Origin: Piper betle
Taxonomy: Eukaryota > Streptophyta > Magnoliopsida > Piperales > Piperaceae
Assembly (NCBI GenBank): GCA_033002965.1
Contig: JAURVB010014070.1
Location: forward strand, 62,001-126,000
Reading direction: 5' to 3'
DNA: 64,000 bases
Shown here in pieces: positions 35,825 through 48,994 of this stretch. Numbering within the stretch: the first letter of the stretch is position 1; every line of letters begins with the position of its first letter. The notes beneath the pieces were generated by a model. The model ran no database searches. It saw only the letters and a program-made list of their open reading frames with translations, and was not told where the DNA came from. The position numbers and the translations under genes were made by a program.

Positions 35825-36534
35825 GCGTCTCCTTTCCAAGAGTTCGAGATCACATTCAGTTGTAGTCCTGTTGCATCTCCTTGCTGTACAGCAATTATTT
35901 ATTTGATTAATACGTATCATTCTTAAGCCTTGGAATCATGTTCAAAGCTATGATTATGTGATTTCTGAGTGATGTTCTTCAAGTTTTGCCATTTCTTCTC
36001 TATGTTTTCCAACTTCTGGCGTGATTTCAGGACATGGCGTTATTTCATTGTTGTCCTGAAATCACACATAATGGGAAAAGCAGTTCCTTTAACAAGTGTA
36101 TGGGTGCCTTCGACACGGTTTTATGTAAAACTGACTGCTATGTAACCAATGGATTCCATGGTTTTTAGATGTCGATTTTGCTGTTTTTCTTTTAATCATC
36201 AGACAGTAGCACACGCCATTGATCTCATCTACACACGAGGGGCCGACCTATTGTTTTTCTCTTGACACTGGCATTATTTGTCGCGTTAGTCACAGAGGTT
36301 CTTGTATGCATCAAGAGCTCAAGAACAACATTGGGTGATTGACTTAAACATAATCTCTATTGTATCAATATTAATAGTATACAATACAAAACAATAAAAA
36401 TATCTTCAGAATATCGTATACTGTGCTGCGTAACTCAGAAATCATTGTAGTTTTCCAAAAGACGGGAAAAAGCTATAGATTCAACACAAAAATGAACCCT
36501 AGCCTGCGGAAATAAAGAACACTAACAGTAAGTA

Positions 36535-39500
36535 CTAGACAAGGAAATCTGTATCTGCAACCTCAAGCACCTTGTGAGAACCCTTCGAGTTAACACCTGG
36601 CTTGAACTGGTTTCCTTCAATGTACCTGCAACAGGACGTAGCAATTCAGACATAAACTTGATACACTATCTGATCAAACATCACTGGATTTAAACGTACA
36701 TTTCTTTTAAAAATGGGTGTTTGTAGAAGGCATCCGGTATTCTCCCAGAAAACATGTTGTGGTCAAGATACCTGACATGGAAGGAAAAATCTTGCCCAGC
36801 ATAGAGAAAAGTTGTCCAAATTTGTTTGCTTTGGAGAAAATCACTTACAGATATGTCAATCTAGGGATATGAGCCACAGCAGAAGGAATTGTCCCAGACA
36901 TTTTATTGGAAGATAAATACCTAACACCAACAAAAAGTAAAATTCAAAATCCAATTTGAAAAATTAAAATGATTGAGAGAAAGCTTCAAAACGCAATTTA
37001 GAAGGTCATCATAATGGAGATCAAGCTTAAAACAAGCAAACAAATAATCTACTTTCTTTTAACAAATAATGCTTTCGTTCAAATACGTACAAAATTTCCA
37101 AATTTGTCAAATTTGCAAGTTGTGCTGGCACACCTCCAGTAAAGAAGTTATTATTTAAGTACCTGCATAGCAAGCCAGGAAAAGACAAATTGGAAACAAA
37201 TACTCATTTGAAGCATGATGTAGGAGGCAGCAAACAAAACAAAATTTATTTCGTATCCTAAGCAGCACTAGCAACCACAGTATCAAACAATTTTAACAAT
37301 TTTGACAACTTACAGGTTACGCAAAGAAGGAAAACTGCCCTCATAACGTATTAGCTCTCGTATGGTGCCAACTATATGATTGTTACCAACATCCCTGAGA
37401 TCAATAAGTGATTAATATTAGTAATCACATCTTAACAGGCTCAGCATGCAATGAAAGACTTCAAAATAATAGAAATCCAGACTGTAGTAGTTCAAAAGAA
37501 ATACAAATGTCTCAAATCAGGGAGATTTCCCAATTCGGCTGGTATTCGCCCAGATAACCGGTTCTCATGAAGATACAAGTAACGAAGCTCAGGAAGATTG
37601 GCAAGCTCCTTAGGGATTTCTCCTTTAAAGTTATTGAAGCTCAGGTATCTGCCAAAAGAGTCCAAAAACACATTAACAAGTGAATACTGCAGATCAAGTA
37701 AAACCATAAGGCCTCAAAACCTATCTTCTGATTAGCCTCAGCTACTCACAAGTGTGTCAGTTTCTTCAATTCACCAATTTCAGGAGGGATGACATCTTGC
37801 AACTTGTTCCACCTTAAATTTCTGCCATGATAAAACAAATTTAAGAAAACAAACACACGTGAAGGAACTAGATATAAGTTTGGACTATGACTCATCATCA
37901 TTATCATTACCACTCAATCCCAAATAATTGTTGTAAGGGAAAGTTTGAAATATCTAAATATATAAAAAGCAAGAAAGAAACTATTTGTGAAAACAAAGTC
38001 ATAGATAATATTTTATAATATCCAAAAAACACGAAAAACAACAACTATAAAATACTTAAAGGATAGCGTAAATATTCACAATGTTAATCTCATTAACTGT
38101 CCGGCAAAAATTGAAGCAATAACCAGGAATTTTGATAATTTTCAAATTACATAATGGGAAACGGGAGGAAGAAGACCAGCATTTATAACTGCATAATGAA
38201 GCTTACAGTATTCTGAGACGTTTAAGCCTGCCAATTTGAGGAGGAATTGGTCCCGTCAACTTGTTATTATGAAGATCACTGGTATTTACACACATAAAAC
38301 ATCACATAAACCACGTGATTAGCAAACTAAGCACTTACTACTATGCTATGTCAGACCGTAATTTACATGTAACATGTTTGTAATAATGACTTTTAAAGAA
38401 AACCAATACAGGTAATATGGTGTGAAGTGACATTTCACATATTATTCAACAGGGCATTGTTTTCATGAAGCCTACTAGACGACTAAAAATTAAGTTTCAA
38501 CTTTCAACAACAAAAATGTATCAAGTGCCCAGATAAGCTTGGTGCCTATTTCTTACAGCCTTGTCAGGTCCAGCAGGTTGGTTACAGCAGTAGGGAAGGG
38601 ACCAACAATGGACACGGCATACACCTCCCTGTAAACAACAAACAAAAATGTGGAGACTTTGAAAATCAAATTGACACTAAAAGTAAAAAATAATTTCCAA
38701 ACTAGTCAATAAAATCACTCAGAAAGGATGAAGAGGGTTGCATGGGGAGAGATGAAAGCTAAGTAAAAAGAACAAGTACTTTAACATTAATAGTTCTCAT
38801 AAAGTCAAATGAGTAAACACTATTACTATATGGGCATGCCAACAACCTCAATTTAGAAGAACAAAAATATACATAAAGTTGGAACTAAGATGGATATTGG
38901 AGTACAAAACTGAATGTGGTGAGGTAAATCAAGAAACAAATACGTGAATTTCTTACAATTCAGTGACAACCCTATAATCCCCTTGAGTTGAGCATGTAAC
39001 ACCCGACCATGGAGGCAGGTCACCATCTCCACAAGGATCATCCCCAACCCAAGCATAAACTACTCTCCAGCCGAGAGACGCCTTAATTTCATTAAGCGCC
39101 TTCACTACAGATAAAAGCAAAGCCAGAGATCACGAAAGTTGTAAAGAAGACAGACACGTAATTGCAAACATAACTAACCGGCATAAACCACATCACTAAA
39201 TCCAGATCCATAAATCAAATTCGTTTCAAGCAAAATTTAAAATAACATTTGATCAGAGTGCAATCCATAAATCATAATATTTACCGTAAAAAGCAACCAA
39301 AACGCAACTAAATTAGCTTGATCAAATATACTAGCCATCAACAGGAAACAAAAAATTCCACATTTTTCCCGCAACTAATTAAAAATTCCACAATCAATTG
39401 ATGAGGACTAAAATTAAAAGCACTCAAATAACATCAATCATACGATATCATTCCTATAAAAAAGAAACGCGACAAATATTCCACTGGCCGCCTGCGCGAT

Positions 39501-39782
39501 CTAAATCGTGACGAGCCAATACCGGCCCAACAAAACCATAATCCAAAGTAACCAACTTTGCCTTACAAGCAATGCTATCAAACGAGCAGAAATCCAATCC
39601 ACTCAAAACGCAGGGCAAGTGTATCCCACACAAGTGAAAAATCAAGCAGCAAAAAGAGAGATGAGAGCTGGAGGAAAGGGGTGCGCACCGTCCCGCTTGA
39701 GAGTCTTGGAGTGGGCAGCGGGGAGGAGCAAGGCGAGGCAGCAGGAGAGCAGGACGAGGAGAGTGGGTAGCGGCGGCGCCAT
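36535..39782 (-). CDS. Secreted leucine-rich-repeat protein, intact, 11 exons
   Basis: Exons on the minus strand: 39782-39689, 39104-38957, 38628-38557, 38278-38207, 37821-37750, 37648-37505, 37394-37314, 37162-37091, 36920-36849, 36771-36700, 36625-36535. The sum is 990 nt, 329 residues, with every junction GT-AG. Exon 1 encodes a signal peptide (MAPPLPTLLVLLSCCLALLL). Exon 2 holds the LRR N-terminal cap (DDPCGDGDLPPWSGVTC). The other exons carry plant-type LRRs (LHNNKLTGPIPPQIG, LHENRLSGRIPAELG, LNNNFFTGGVPAQL). There is no transmembrane segment or kinase, and the end is KVLEVADTDFLV. It closely matches the small At5g61240-type LRR proteins. Probably apoplastic; ligand and partner are unknown. 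Confidence 0.95.
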
Positions 39783-40774
39783 TGCCCGACTGCGGTCGGA
39801 GAAGGGGGACGAGGAAATGGGTCGATCTCAGCAGCGGCGGCGGATTCCGGCGGACATGCCGGCGGGGAGAGGAAGGCTTTATGGCCGGTGATCGGGAGAA
39901 GACGCGGGGGGAGCACCGACGCTGTCGTCCTTGTGGGCTCCTCTCTCCAACACTCGAAGGGCACAACTGTCACTTCGCCCCATCGTGGGCCCGCCTCCCG
40001 CCATCGGGCATTATTCTCAAAAGAAGCCCTCAATGGCCAAAATCTCCACGGCACTCTTCTCTGTTGGGAGGCCCTTCGATGATCCCAATCTCCGATCAAT
40101 CAGGTTTTTCCTCTCTTTTCTCTCTACAATCAATCAGACTGTAAAACCGTCTAATCAATCTTTAGTTTTTTGTTTAGCGGATTGTTTGGTTTCCAACCCA
40201 CAACTTTCAGATGCGGCCCATGTCGGAAACTCCTTAGATTTCTCTTTGTGCTTGCCCACGGGGGCACGACATTATTATTGTTACCGTTATTGATCATATT
40301 TTCATTTTCTTTTTTCATGAAGGAAATTTTTTTAGGTACATCCGTAGAAGGGTGATTGTTACATTTCTGCTCTTCTAATTTGTGCATGGTTGGTTAGGTT
40401 TACACTGTTTATATTGCTTGCACTGTGTGAATGTTTAGGGTTCTGTGAAGTGTCGAAAATATTATCTGTTTGTGATTCTTATCTGGCGTCTAGTAGTTTT
40501 TTTTTTAAGCTGACTATGATATATTTTTTACGGTTTAGGTAATTTTGTAGGTTAACATTTAAGAACAGATCGTCGTCAGTACGGCATGGTTATTTTTCAT
40601 GAAAGCATTGCCTTCTTAATGGTGTATGATGTTTTGACACTGCCGTGGTCGCCCATGTCTTGAAACTGAAGTTTGATTTTTTGGCTACAGGATCGGGGGA
40701 TTGTGTTGGTTATGTCTCGGTGGATTTGATATTCATTTGTGTTTTTCAGGATTTTTGGTCATCACATCAGTAAT
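39783..40774. promoter_or_regulatory. Shared divergent promoter and 5' leader region
   Basis: The LRR gene (minus) and the EamA transporter gene (plus) are head to head. A likely leader exon of the transporter ends at about 40100 (GATCAATCAG before GTTTTTCC), with a leader intron to the acceptor TTTTTCAG at about 40749. This leaves roughly 250-300 bp as a common promoter. No clear TATA box was identified. Short frames here (for example 39782-40144) are antisense or leader sequence. Confidence 0.55.
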
Positions 40775-42250
40775 ATGATGAATGTCAGAAGCGGTTGGAG
40801 ATGGGCTCTTGGTTTGTTCTATATTGTTGCTGTTGCAGCAATTTGGATTGCCGCCAGCTACATTGTACAGTCTGTGGTTGATACTGGTGTATCTCCATTT
40901 CTTATTACATATATCTGTAATTCTTTGTTTATAGTCTACATTCCAATTGTAGAGATTGCCCGTTACTGGGATGATTCCGTGAAGAGTGTGTGGATAGGTC
41001 ATAATAATGCTTCAAATGATCCCGGGGAACACTGTTTGGGAGATTCAGACAAAGTGGTTCTTCTAGATAAAAATGATTCCGCATCTGATATTATTAGAGA
41101 TGATTCTACTTCTAGTACATCTAGAGAACTGAATGCACCCAGAACTGACAATGCTCTGAAAGAAGTTGAGCTTCCTAAGTTGCATCCTGGTGGTAATTTG
41201 TTAGCAGAACCTCAATTTTCAGTGGTGGGTGGAGAAATAAACAATGGAGTTGATTCAAAGGGTCGTTGGACTCGAAGCAGGACGGCCAAAGTCAGCCTAC
41301 TGATTTCCCCTTTTTGGTTTCTTGCCCAACTTAGCTTTAACCTTTCTCTGAAGTTCACTACTGTGACTGTGAGGCTTTCTAACCTGAATTCTATTGTGTA
41401 ACCTTGTTACTCTCTTCTGTTTAGCTAGAACATCTTACAAGTATTGTGCTTTTATTGCAGTCAAACACAATTTTGAGTACTTCTTCAAGTCTTTTCACAT
41501 TCTTCTTTGCCTTAGTGTTCTTGAATGAGAGCTTCACTTGGATAAAACTTGCCAGTGTTCTACTCTGTATGGTTGGAACAGTCACTGTTAGCATAGGTGA
41601 TTCGAGGACTGGAGTAGATCCAATTGCGTCAAATCCTCTTCTTGGGGATGCACTGGCTATTGTTTCTGCATTATTTTATGGGATTTACGTGACATTAATT
41701 CGAGTTAAATTGCCTGATGAAGGAAAAGGAGAAGGTCAGGCTAGTATGGCGCAGTTTCTTGGGTTTTTGGGACTGTTCAACTTCTTAATTTTTTTTCCCA
41801 TTGCGTTTATACTTAACTTCACTGAACTGGAGCCATTCTATATGCTGGGCTGGAAGCAATTTGGTTTTATTGTTGGAAAAGGTTTGCCCTTTGAGCCTCG
41901 CCCAATTTCATTGGAATCCTTGCCATTATCTCAATTTTCAAATTTTCTTCTTTTCTTTGTAACAAGTTACTTCATAGCGGTTAAAGCTAACATTGAACTT
42001 TTTTTCAGGGTTGCTGGATAATGTCTTAAGTGATTACTTGTGGGCAAAAGCTGTTTTTCTTACAACAACAACTGTAGCTTCAGCTGGTCTGGCAATTCAG
42101 GTTCCATTAGCCGCTCTTGTGGATTCAATAATGGGACATGCTCCACATTTAATGGATTACCTTGGAGCAGTGGCTATCATGGTTGGATTTGTTGGCATCT
42201 CTGTTCCTTCTAGTTTATGCATGGGTAGTGATGGAACTGATTCAGTTTAA
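40775..42250 (+). CDS. EamA-type transporter (SLC35F5-like), intact
   Basis: Exons 40775-41368, 41461-41881 and 42009-42250 give 1257 nt, 418 residues, with intact phases (GGAAAAG/GG join). The start MMNVRSGWRW leads directly into a first membrane span (GLFYIVAVAAIWIAASYIVQ) and a second (FLITYICNSLFIVYIPIVE). A long hydrophilic loop follows (about residues 70-170), then eight or so further spans including SNTILSTSSSLFTFFFAL and a C-terminal half ending in DYLGAVAIMVGFVGISVP. This two-half layout with a loop fits the plant DMT-superfamily group related to human SLC35F5 and yeast THI74 (At3g07080 type). The substrate is unknown; an endomembrane or vacuolar site is inference. Confidence 0.9.
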
Positions 42251-42281
42251 GGAACCATCTAGTTTAAGGAACCATCTAGTG
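42246..42281 (+). repeat. 18-bp tandem duplication at the transporter stop codon
   Basis: The unit GTTTAAGGAACCATCTA occurs twice in a row, duplicating the TAA stop and the first bases of the 3' UTR. It does not change the protein. Confidence 0.8.
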
Positions 42282-45200
42282 ACAATCGCAAAGGTACTTC
42301 TGAGTATTCATATTGATGACTCAAGGCAATATGAGCAGTTCTTCTGAGCATCATATACGATTTTGATTCTCACCATATTTCATCAGCAGCAAGTTTACCT
42401 GCTTTCACATGGATGATCTGACATGTGGAAGTGTTGCAACCTTTTGTTGGTCGTTTCCCCCCAAACCATTTTTTCCCTGGTTTTGTTAAATGGTACTAGC
42501 CGTTTATTTCTCTTGAACGAGACTTACATAAGATTGATGTTGCTATTCCGTTTTCCATCATCTTGAGGAGTACAATTTGCACACGATGCCGCCTCCCTCA
42601 AAATAAAAAACAAGCGCAAACTGCGATAAAATTGCTTCTTCGTCAGCTTGAGTACCTTGAATTTTTTTTTAATAACTAAATATTTTTTGTTACTTTGACA
42701 AATTCACTTTACGTGTATTAAATCTTGAATCTTGGGTTAAAGTGCATGTATACATATTTTATTATCAATGGGATGATTTAGAATTGTGAATTGCTGGTTC
42801 GGCTGATTCAACCGAGGGAAACTAAGCCTACAACTGCATAGTCTTTTTTGGAGAACACATTAGAAATTGCATTTTCGATGGTCTGAGCCGTGTGGAAGGA
42901 TGCAGGTTATTATGACAAAATTTCTTACTATATCTACAGTTGTTCACTGCCCACTCCCCTTGAAGCAATTTTCTATGTAGCAGTTCAGTGGTGTAGGAGG
43001 ATAGTGCATGCCAACTCACGTTCGTCACTTGGCTAGTTGGCTTACCCATGCCCCCATCGATTCATTACCGCCTTTCGCAGGTGACCATATTTTGTTAATG
43101 ATAAATGCTATTGCAGTACAACAGGTCTTATTTCTATTTGTGTTTCCTGAAAAGAAAAAAAAGACTAGGTAGAATATAATAAAAACGTTAAGGGCATCGC
43201 TTGGACTATAGCTCAATTTGTTCTTGCTCCATTTATATGTTGTTAAGTTTGCTTGGACTAGTTCAATTTGTTCTTGCTCCATTTATATGTTGTCAAGTTA
43301 TCATTTTTAAGCTTTGAGTATTGTTCAAATTATAAAATAAAAAAGGGTTACATCAAAATTAACATATTTTTCTGATAAACTACTTTGATTTAAGCACACT
43401 TTATTATTTAAAATTTAATCGAAGAGATCGAAAATTAATCGAGTTAAAAAGCAAACCTAACTATCCACCCAAAATTAAGAATGGAGCTTCGTTTCTTGAC
43501 GAGGGCTATATGGAGTTTGAAGAAGAATGTTTTGTCTATTTTCAATTTCTACATTTGTCTTATGCTGCTGTTTGTTTGCATATGATGCAGCCGGATTCTT
43601 GACGAGGGATCCTAGAGTTGTTGAAAGGTAAAAGCCCGGTAAGGCCAGAGCTAGAAAGAGCTTCCAATGGGTCAAGCGATAATGTGGGAGGTATGAGTTA
43701 CACCTTGCAGCGTTTTCACTTTTGGCTTATTTTGTACTGTGCAAATGAAAATTTCTGGTCTTGAAAGAAGAAAAAATTCATCCTTCTCCATTCCAATTTG
43801 CAGTCTACATTTTCCGGCGACCATGATATCTAGTTTTGCTGTTGTTTTTTCTGTTAGATTTACAATGTAAGCCTTGTGAATCTTGTCTTGCCAGCCCACC
43901 ATCGGCTGCTTTGCGGTTGTGTGACATTTCAGTCTCCTCGACCTTGCATAAAAAAAATGATTCGGTCAATCAAATCTGACGCAGTCAAGCGAATGAATGA
44001 AAATTTAGAATCAACTAGCAGAGTCATGGTATGGAAAATGTTAGGAGACTTGTGTTCGCAAGAAATTGCGGTTCCTGACTATAAATAAACCGCAAGTGGA
44101 CGATTATCCGGACTAGCAGATGGCTATAACAATTGACCATTTGAGGTGTTTTTCTAATTGCCCTCACCATTAAAAAAGCTTAGTTGTTTGGAATTGTGCT
44201 GATTTGTGTTAATGAAAGCTTGCAATTATTGCAATACTCATGACTAACGCAGTTTGCAAGCCAACACGTTAAGTCCAATGGTTATTGCCTTGTTGGGGAG
44301 TGCATCAGATCATTGGCATCAAATTTCAACAGACAATTCGGGATGACTAACTAAATAATTCGGAAGCTGGAGTAGATTTGGTTTTTTTAGAGTAAAAGGT
44401 GCGAGAAATACCTCGTATTGATAATATTTTGATTTTTGAAGCCCGTTCAAATGTATTGTGTGCCGTTTTGAATAACGGTATGAGATGATTTTGGTCTTAA
44501 CGAAGTTTAGCCTTGAGGATGTAAGACGGGAGCCTCTTTTCGATCTAATTCCAACCTTAGTAACGTGAGATCAAAATATAAGTGGCATAATAAGCTGTAT
44601 ATGGAATATATTTATATAATATGAGACAAGATGTAGTCATGTACACTTAAGTACAAAAATAAATTTTAATTCTACATATAAATCTTTATTGAATATTAAA
44701 ATAGACTAATTTTTAAAGATATATTTTAATTAAATAAAAAAATAATTTATAGTAATATTTTTTTATTATATTTTGATTGTCCGAGATTTTTGAATTTCCT
44801 ATTAATTAATAAGAGTTGATAATATTTTTTCCCGCAAATATCCACTTTGTTCTTATCTTCTAAAACTGTCCATCTTAACCGTTTAAAATGTTATAAAATA
44901 AGTTCATTTGCATGCGTGAAGATTTTGATGAGGACAGCAATGACGCTTTGGTTCGATTTAGAGTGTGGTAGACTGCAGCTAATTGTATATTAAAGGAAAA
45001 AAGCTCACATAAGCAGGGGACAACCCGATGAATCAAGGCGGCCAATAAGAGGGAAACAGAGAATAGATAATAATATTTTTAAAAAATATCATTGGGGAGT
45101 ATATCTCTACAATATTTTATTAAAAAAATAAAACCCTTTCTCAAAACAAATAAATAAATAAATAAAAATAAAACCCTCAGAATTGTCACAGGCCCGGACA

Positions 45201-45742
45201 TCTGTTAAGAAGAGGATCTTCAATGCAATATTTCCAATCAAAACATTACCGCTCTAATTTTACGTAAAGTATACTATTATCTTTTGGGGGATGCTTCCGT
45301 GCAAAATGTAACACCCTTCTAAGAAGTGCTCTTAACGTTTACAAGAGAAAGGGTATTGATAGAGGGCTGACTTTATGGTATCCGCTACTTAAAGAAAATA
45401 GGCTAACCCGTGGAGAAACCATAAGCATCTACAGCACCTATAATACTTCATAAAAATGAAAAAGTTACCAAAAAAACTTATAAACAGATTGATGTTTGAC
45501 ATCTCAAAAGACCAATCCAACACATTATACAACAGAAGAAGCTCGATATCTTTGTGGGCGACGGAATGCGATCCACTTGAACAGGTTCTGTGGCGTTACT
45601 CCTGGATTCCACCTTGCTCTTCATAGATATTTAGGGGTAATTAGTATTTTAAAAAAAAAAATTATACCAAAACCTTGGTGGGTATCCTCAAGCAAATCTC
45701 ACCTTACAGATATATCCATTGTCTCGGTTGCTGGACCCAAGT
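42251..45742. other. Intergenic between the transporter and MUB genes
   Basis: 42251-42600 is probably the transporter 3' UTR. Next come AT-rich DNA and a ~51-bp tandem duplication (43199-43250 and 43251-43300, both with CAATTTGTTCTTGCTCCATT). Frames such as 43876-44088 show no domain. 44600-45180 is A/T-rich with nothing recognisable. 45183-45742 is likely the 3' UTR of the minus-strand MUB gene and its flank. Confidence 0.45.
43199..43300 (+). repeat. ~51-bp tandem duplication
   Basis: Two units, each starting GCTTGGACTA and containing CAATTTGTTCTTGCTCCATT, differ at a few bases and one 2-bp indel. Confidence 0.85.
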
Positions 45743-47301
45743 TTACAAGATACTACAACCGCACCTGTTCACCTGTTGTTTATTAGCTGCCCTCTTTTCT
45801 GTTTCAAGAACATATTTTGTAAGAAACCGGCTCCAACTATCTGCTAAAACTTATGTCCGGAATTGCACATCTAAATCAAAGATGAGCTGATTGTTTACTC
45901 GGAACAAAAGCTATCAGAAAATGAGCCTAGATTTACTAGCTAAACGTGGTATGCTTTTGACAGAATCTACTACTGAGTACGTTTTCTACTTTTTAGGGTC
46001 TAAATTTGTTGCCAAGCCACCCCTCACATAACATACTATTCCTAAAGCCAACATTTTCATCTACTTGTTATAGAGATGATGTTGTGTCAATGACCATTCT
46101 GGTTCTTTCTGAAGCTCCCCTCCAAGCTCACATAGTTCTCTTCGCTTGTGTGTTTTATGTTATCAAGAGAACCCTCGGGTGATCCCAAAACCAAAGTTTT
46201 TCTAATAGAATGAAAAGGAACTCGACTGGGCCTATGAGAAATAATGTACAAATTCGATGTGCAGGTCAGAAAAAAATGAGTAGTAGTGATGACATGAACA
46301 AGTGAAAGTAAGAAACTGAGAGATATAACAAAAGCCATACCGTTTCCTCTGTCTGTTAATGAAGGCTGTACAACCACATGCATTGTTGTAACTCCGCCAG
46401 CCACATCAACTAAGGGGCTCTTGCATTCTCCCAACGTTCTGTTGTTTTCAAGTATCTTCCCAGCATTAATTAATTTCACATCGCCCACTGTCCTTGGACC
46501 ATTTACCTTCTCTTTTGCAATCAAAAATATCAAAAAATAGACCATCATAACTACTAGATGATTATTTACGAAACAAATTTTTTTACAAAGAATTCAGGTG
46601 TTATGGTGCCCACGAATATTTTTTTTAACGGATGTCTTAAATATTGTGGTGGGTAGCACTTAATCAAGATATTGAAGATCCATAGCCAAGTTAAACAAAA
46701 CAAAGCACCGCTGCTATCAAAATTTTCGTACATCTTTGTTTTTCAGCCTTGAGAAAACTTTTTATCATCTACATTTTATCATTGACTTTCACTTCCATGA
46801 CTTTCACTACATGGAACGCAAGCCTGACATACTAATTCCGAATGGTTGGTTGCAGGTCATTCGACCTATCATTTCAATCGTTCCATAGAAATAAACAAGA
46901 AAAAGCTAGCTTTTTTTAATTGAATAAGAATTCGTGCAGATTTATCAAACAGCAAGCACGGCAAAAGGAGTAGAGGCATTTAACAGCCAGACAAGGTGAG
47001 CAATCCAATAGCTTCTTATCATCGAACTCTTTTTTATATTGCAGTAAGAACAATTCACACAACAAAACTCAAATATGCAAGATCATTTTTATTGCTTGAG
47101 CAACAGAGATCCAAAAATAAAAAGAAAAAAGAAAAAAGCCCACAAAAGTTGCAATCAAACAAAGATACCTTTAGGCCATTCTGCAAGAATGCTTTCTTTG
47201 ACGGTGGCAACACTTGTAGCAGCAGAAAACCTGTGGGGACCTATGTCAGATCCGTCATGGAGCCTGAATCTGATCTCCAACTGCTCCTGCAACCCGGCCA
47301 T
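45743..47301 (-). CDS. MUB: Membrane-anchored ubiquitin-fold protein (MUB), intact
   Basis: Three minus-strand exons, 47301-47169, 46511-46341 and 45798-45743, total 360 nt, 119 residues, the usual MUB length. The start MAGLQEQLEIRFRLHDGSDI and then VATVKESILAEWPK (exon 1), NGPRTVGDVKLINAGKILEN and GGVTTMHVVVQP (exon 2) are classic for the family. Exon 3 is only 56 nt and ends in NRCGCSIL, a CaaX prenylation box (CSIL) with an extra Cys for possible S-acylation. MUBs have a ubiquitin-like fold without the C-terminal Gly-Gly, sit at the plasma membrane through the lipid and dock E2 enzymes there. The Leu at the last position favours geranylgeranylation. Reading exon 2 on into its intron (46087-46340) would lose the anchor and is rejected. 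Confidence 0.95.
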
Positions 47302-47779
47302 CTCCTCCTTGCCACCAACAAATTAATATACACAACCTTCTCTCTAGCCTTGAAATTGGAACAAAAAGTTGGCACTTTAGGATCGACCAACGACAAGAAT
47401 CAATCTCACAGTCGTCACAACAGACAGATTAGATTGTTCTGCACGGCAAAGGGTACCAAACAAATCAATAAAACAGAAAGATGGAGTCTTTCACAGACGG
47501 GCACGAATTTAGCAAAGATTGATTCGGCTTGGCAAGACGAGACGGGATCGATCGAAGTCGAACTTTGGCTCGTTCAAAGGCTGGAGGGGAAGAGGAATGA
47601 TTGAGGCAGAAGGATCCAATCCAATCAAACAAACCAGACAGGCGGCAATGCATATACCTGAGTATTCAAAGTCGTTATTGGAAGGTGCGGTCAAGGTGGC
47701 CGCCGTCCATCCCCATCTCCCCCACACTCTTCCCCCTCGTCCTACCCGCCATTAATTGGCGTCCTCTCTTCTTCTTCTT

Positions 47780-47862
47780 CTTCATTTTTTTTTCTTATTA
47801 TTTATTTATTTTTATTTATTTATTTATTTTTATTTATTTATTTTTATTTTATTTATTTCTCA
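47780..47862. repeat. TTTA-rich simple repeat
   Basis: Runs of TTC followed by TTATTTATTTATTTTTATT-type units. It is a microsatellite. Confidence 0.9.
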
Positions 47863-48769
47863 TTGTTTAAACGCGTTCTAGATATATGCTAAACGTGAAT
47901 CCTCACATTGAATTAAGTGGTTAATTTAAGTGTTAATTTGTCTTGTGGGTGAGGTGAAGCTAAATCATGATATGCATGGATGTATGGAAGGCGTGGTTAT
48001 TGTGATACCATCGCATTTTTGGGGCAAAATTATATCGTTTATTGTTGAGTTTATTACATTTTTTATATTATTAAATTAAATTTAAAATATGTCAAAATAA
48101 TATTTCTTGAATTCGTGTATGGTAAAATTATGCCTTCTCTTTTTTAGTTCATTATATTTTTCTTATTGTTTTCCTTCCCCCCCCTCCCCCTCTCTTTTTT
48201 GTTGTTGGCTGCCTTGATTTTATGATATAGTTATAAAATTTTAAAATTGGTTTTGCCGTTTATAATAGAACTTTTTCTTAATCGTGAATTATTTAAGGTA
48301 AGTTGTTGGGTAAGTATTTCTTAAATATTGTTATCGTTGTCAACCAAGTTGCATGATTTTAGAAAGGGGTGTAAATAAAAAAATTTTAAATGTCACGAAA
48401 AGCCATTTGGTTCACTAATATTTTGCTCAACTTTATCTTGATTAAAAAATTATATCAGATTTGCATTAAGTAATAACACTAGCTAACCCAACTTGATTTG
48501 GGATGTTGATATTACGCAATAGGTCATATTTAAAATATTTATGTTTAATTTTGTTGATTGCGTACAAGCCAGTGGATGACAAATCATATTCATTGAACTA
48601 AGTTCAATTAGCTAATATATTATTTGACGCTCGATTATTTTATTTCGAATCTGATTGGGGAAGAATGAAAATCCTATTGTGAATGTGTAATTTTGTGATA
48701 GTAGTTTGCATAGGAAATTTTGATCATATGTTCACGATGCTTTAAGCTTAATAAATTTGATATTATTTT

Positions 48770-48994
48770 TAAGGGTGTAGTCGAGCCGAGTTGGTTCAAG
48801 TATTTTTCAAATTTAAATACATTAAACTCGTGCTTCGAGTCAAGCCAAACAAAATATTCTTTATCTCGTTATTTAACCGGCTATCTATTTAAACTTAATA
48901 TTTTTTTGAATTTTAAATTAGCGAGCAAGAGTTTAAGTTGAATAGAGCCAATCATAGAATAATTGCAAGCATATTTAATTTGTTTACATCCCTA
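48770..48994. mobile_element. Small hAT-like MITE
   Basis: The left end TAAGGGTGTAGTCGAG and the right end read inward TAGGGATGTAAAC are short imperfect inverted repeats. The flanking octamers ATTATTTT and ATTATTAT match at 7 of 8 positions, but they are AT-rich, so chance is possible. The interior has the CGAGTC/GAGCC words also seen at 9.7 and 55.7 kb. Confidence 0.45.

Noticed and set aside
46087..46340. Alternative MUB C-terminus reading on from exon 2
   Set aside because: It crosses a GT donor at the family-conserved position. Exon 3 with CSIL gives the typical length and CaaX box.
47519..47870. Plus-strand frames upstream of MUB
   Set aside because: They fall in the MUB leader and promoter and run into a TTTA microsatellite.
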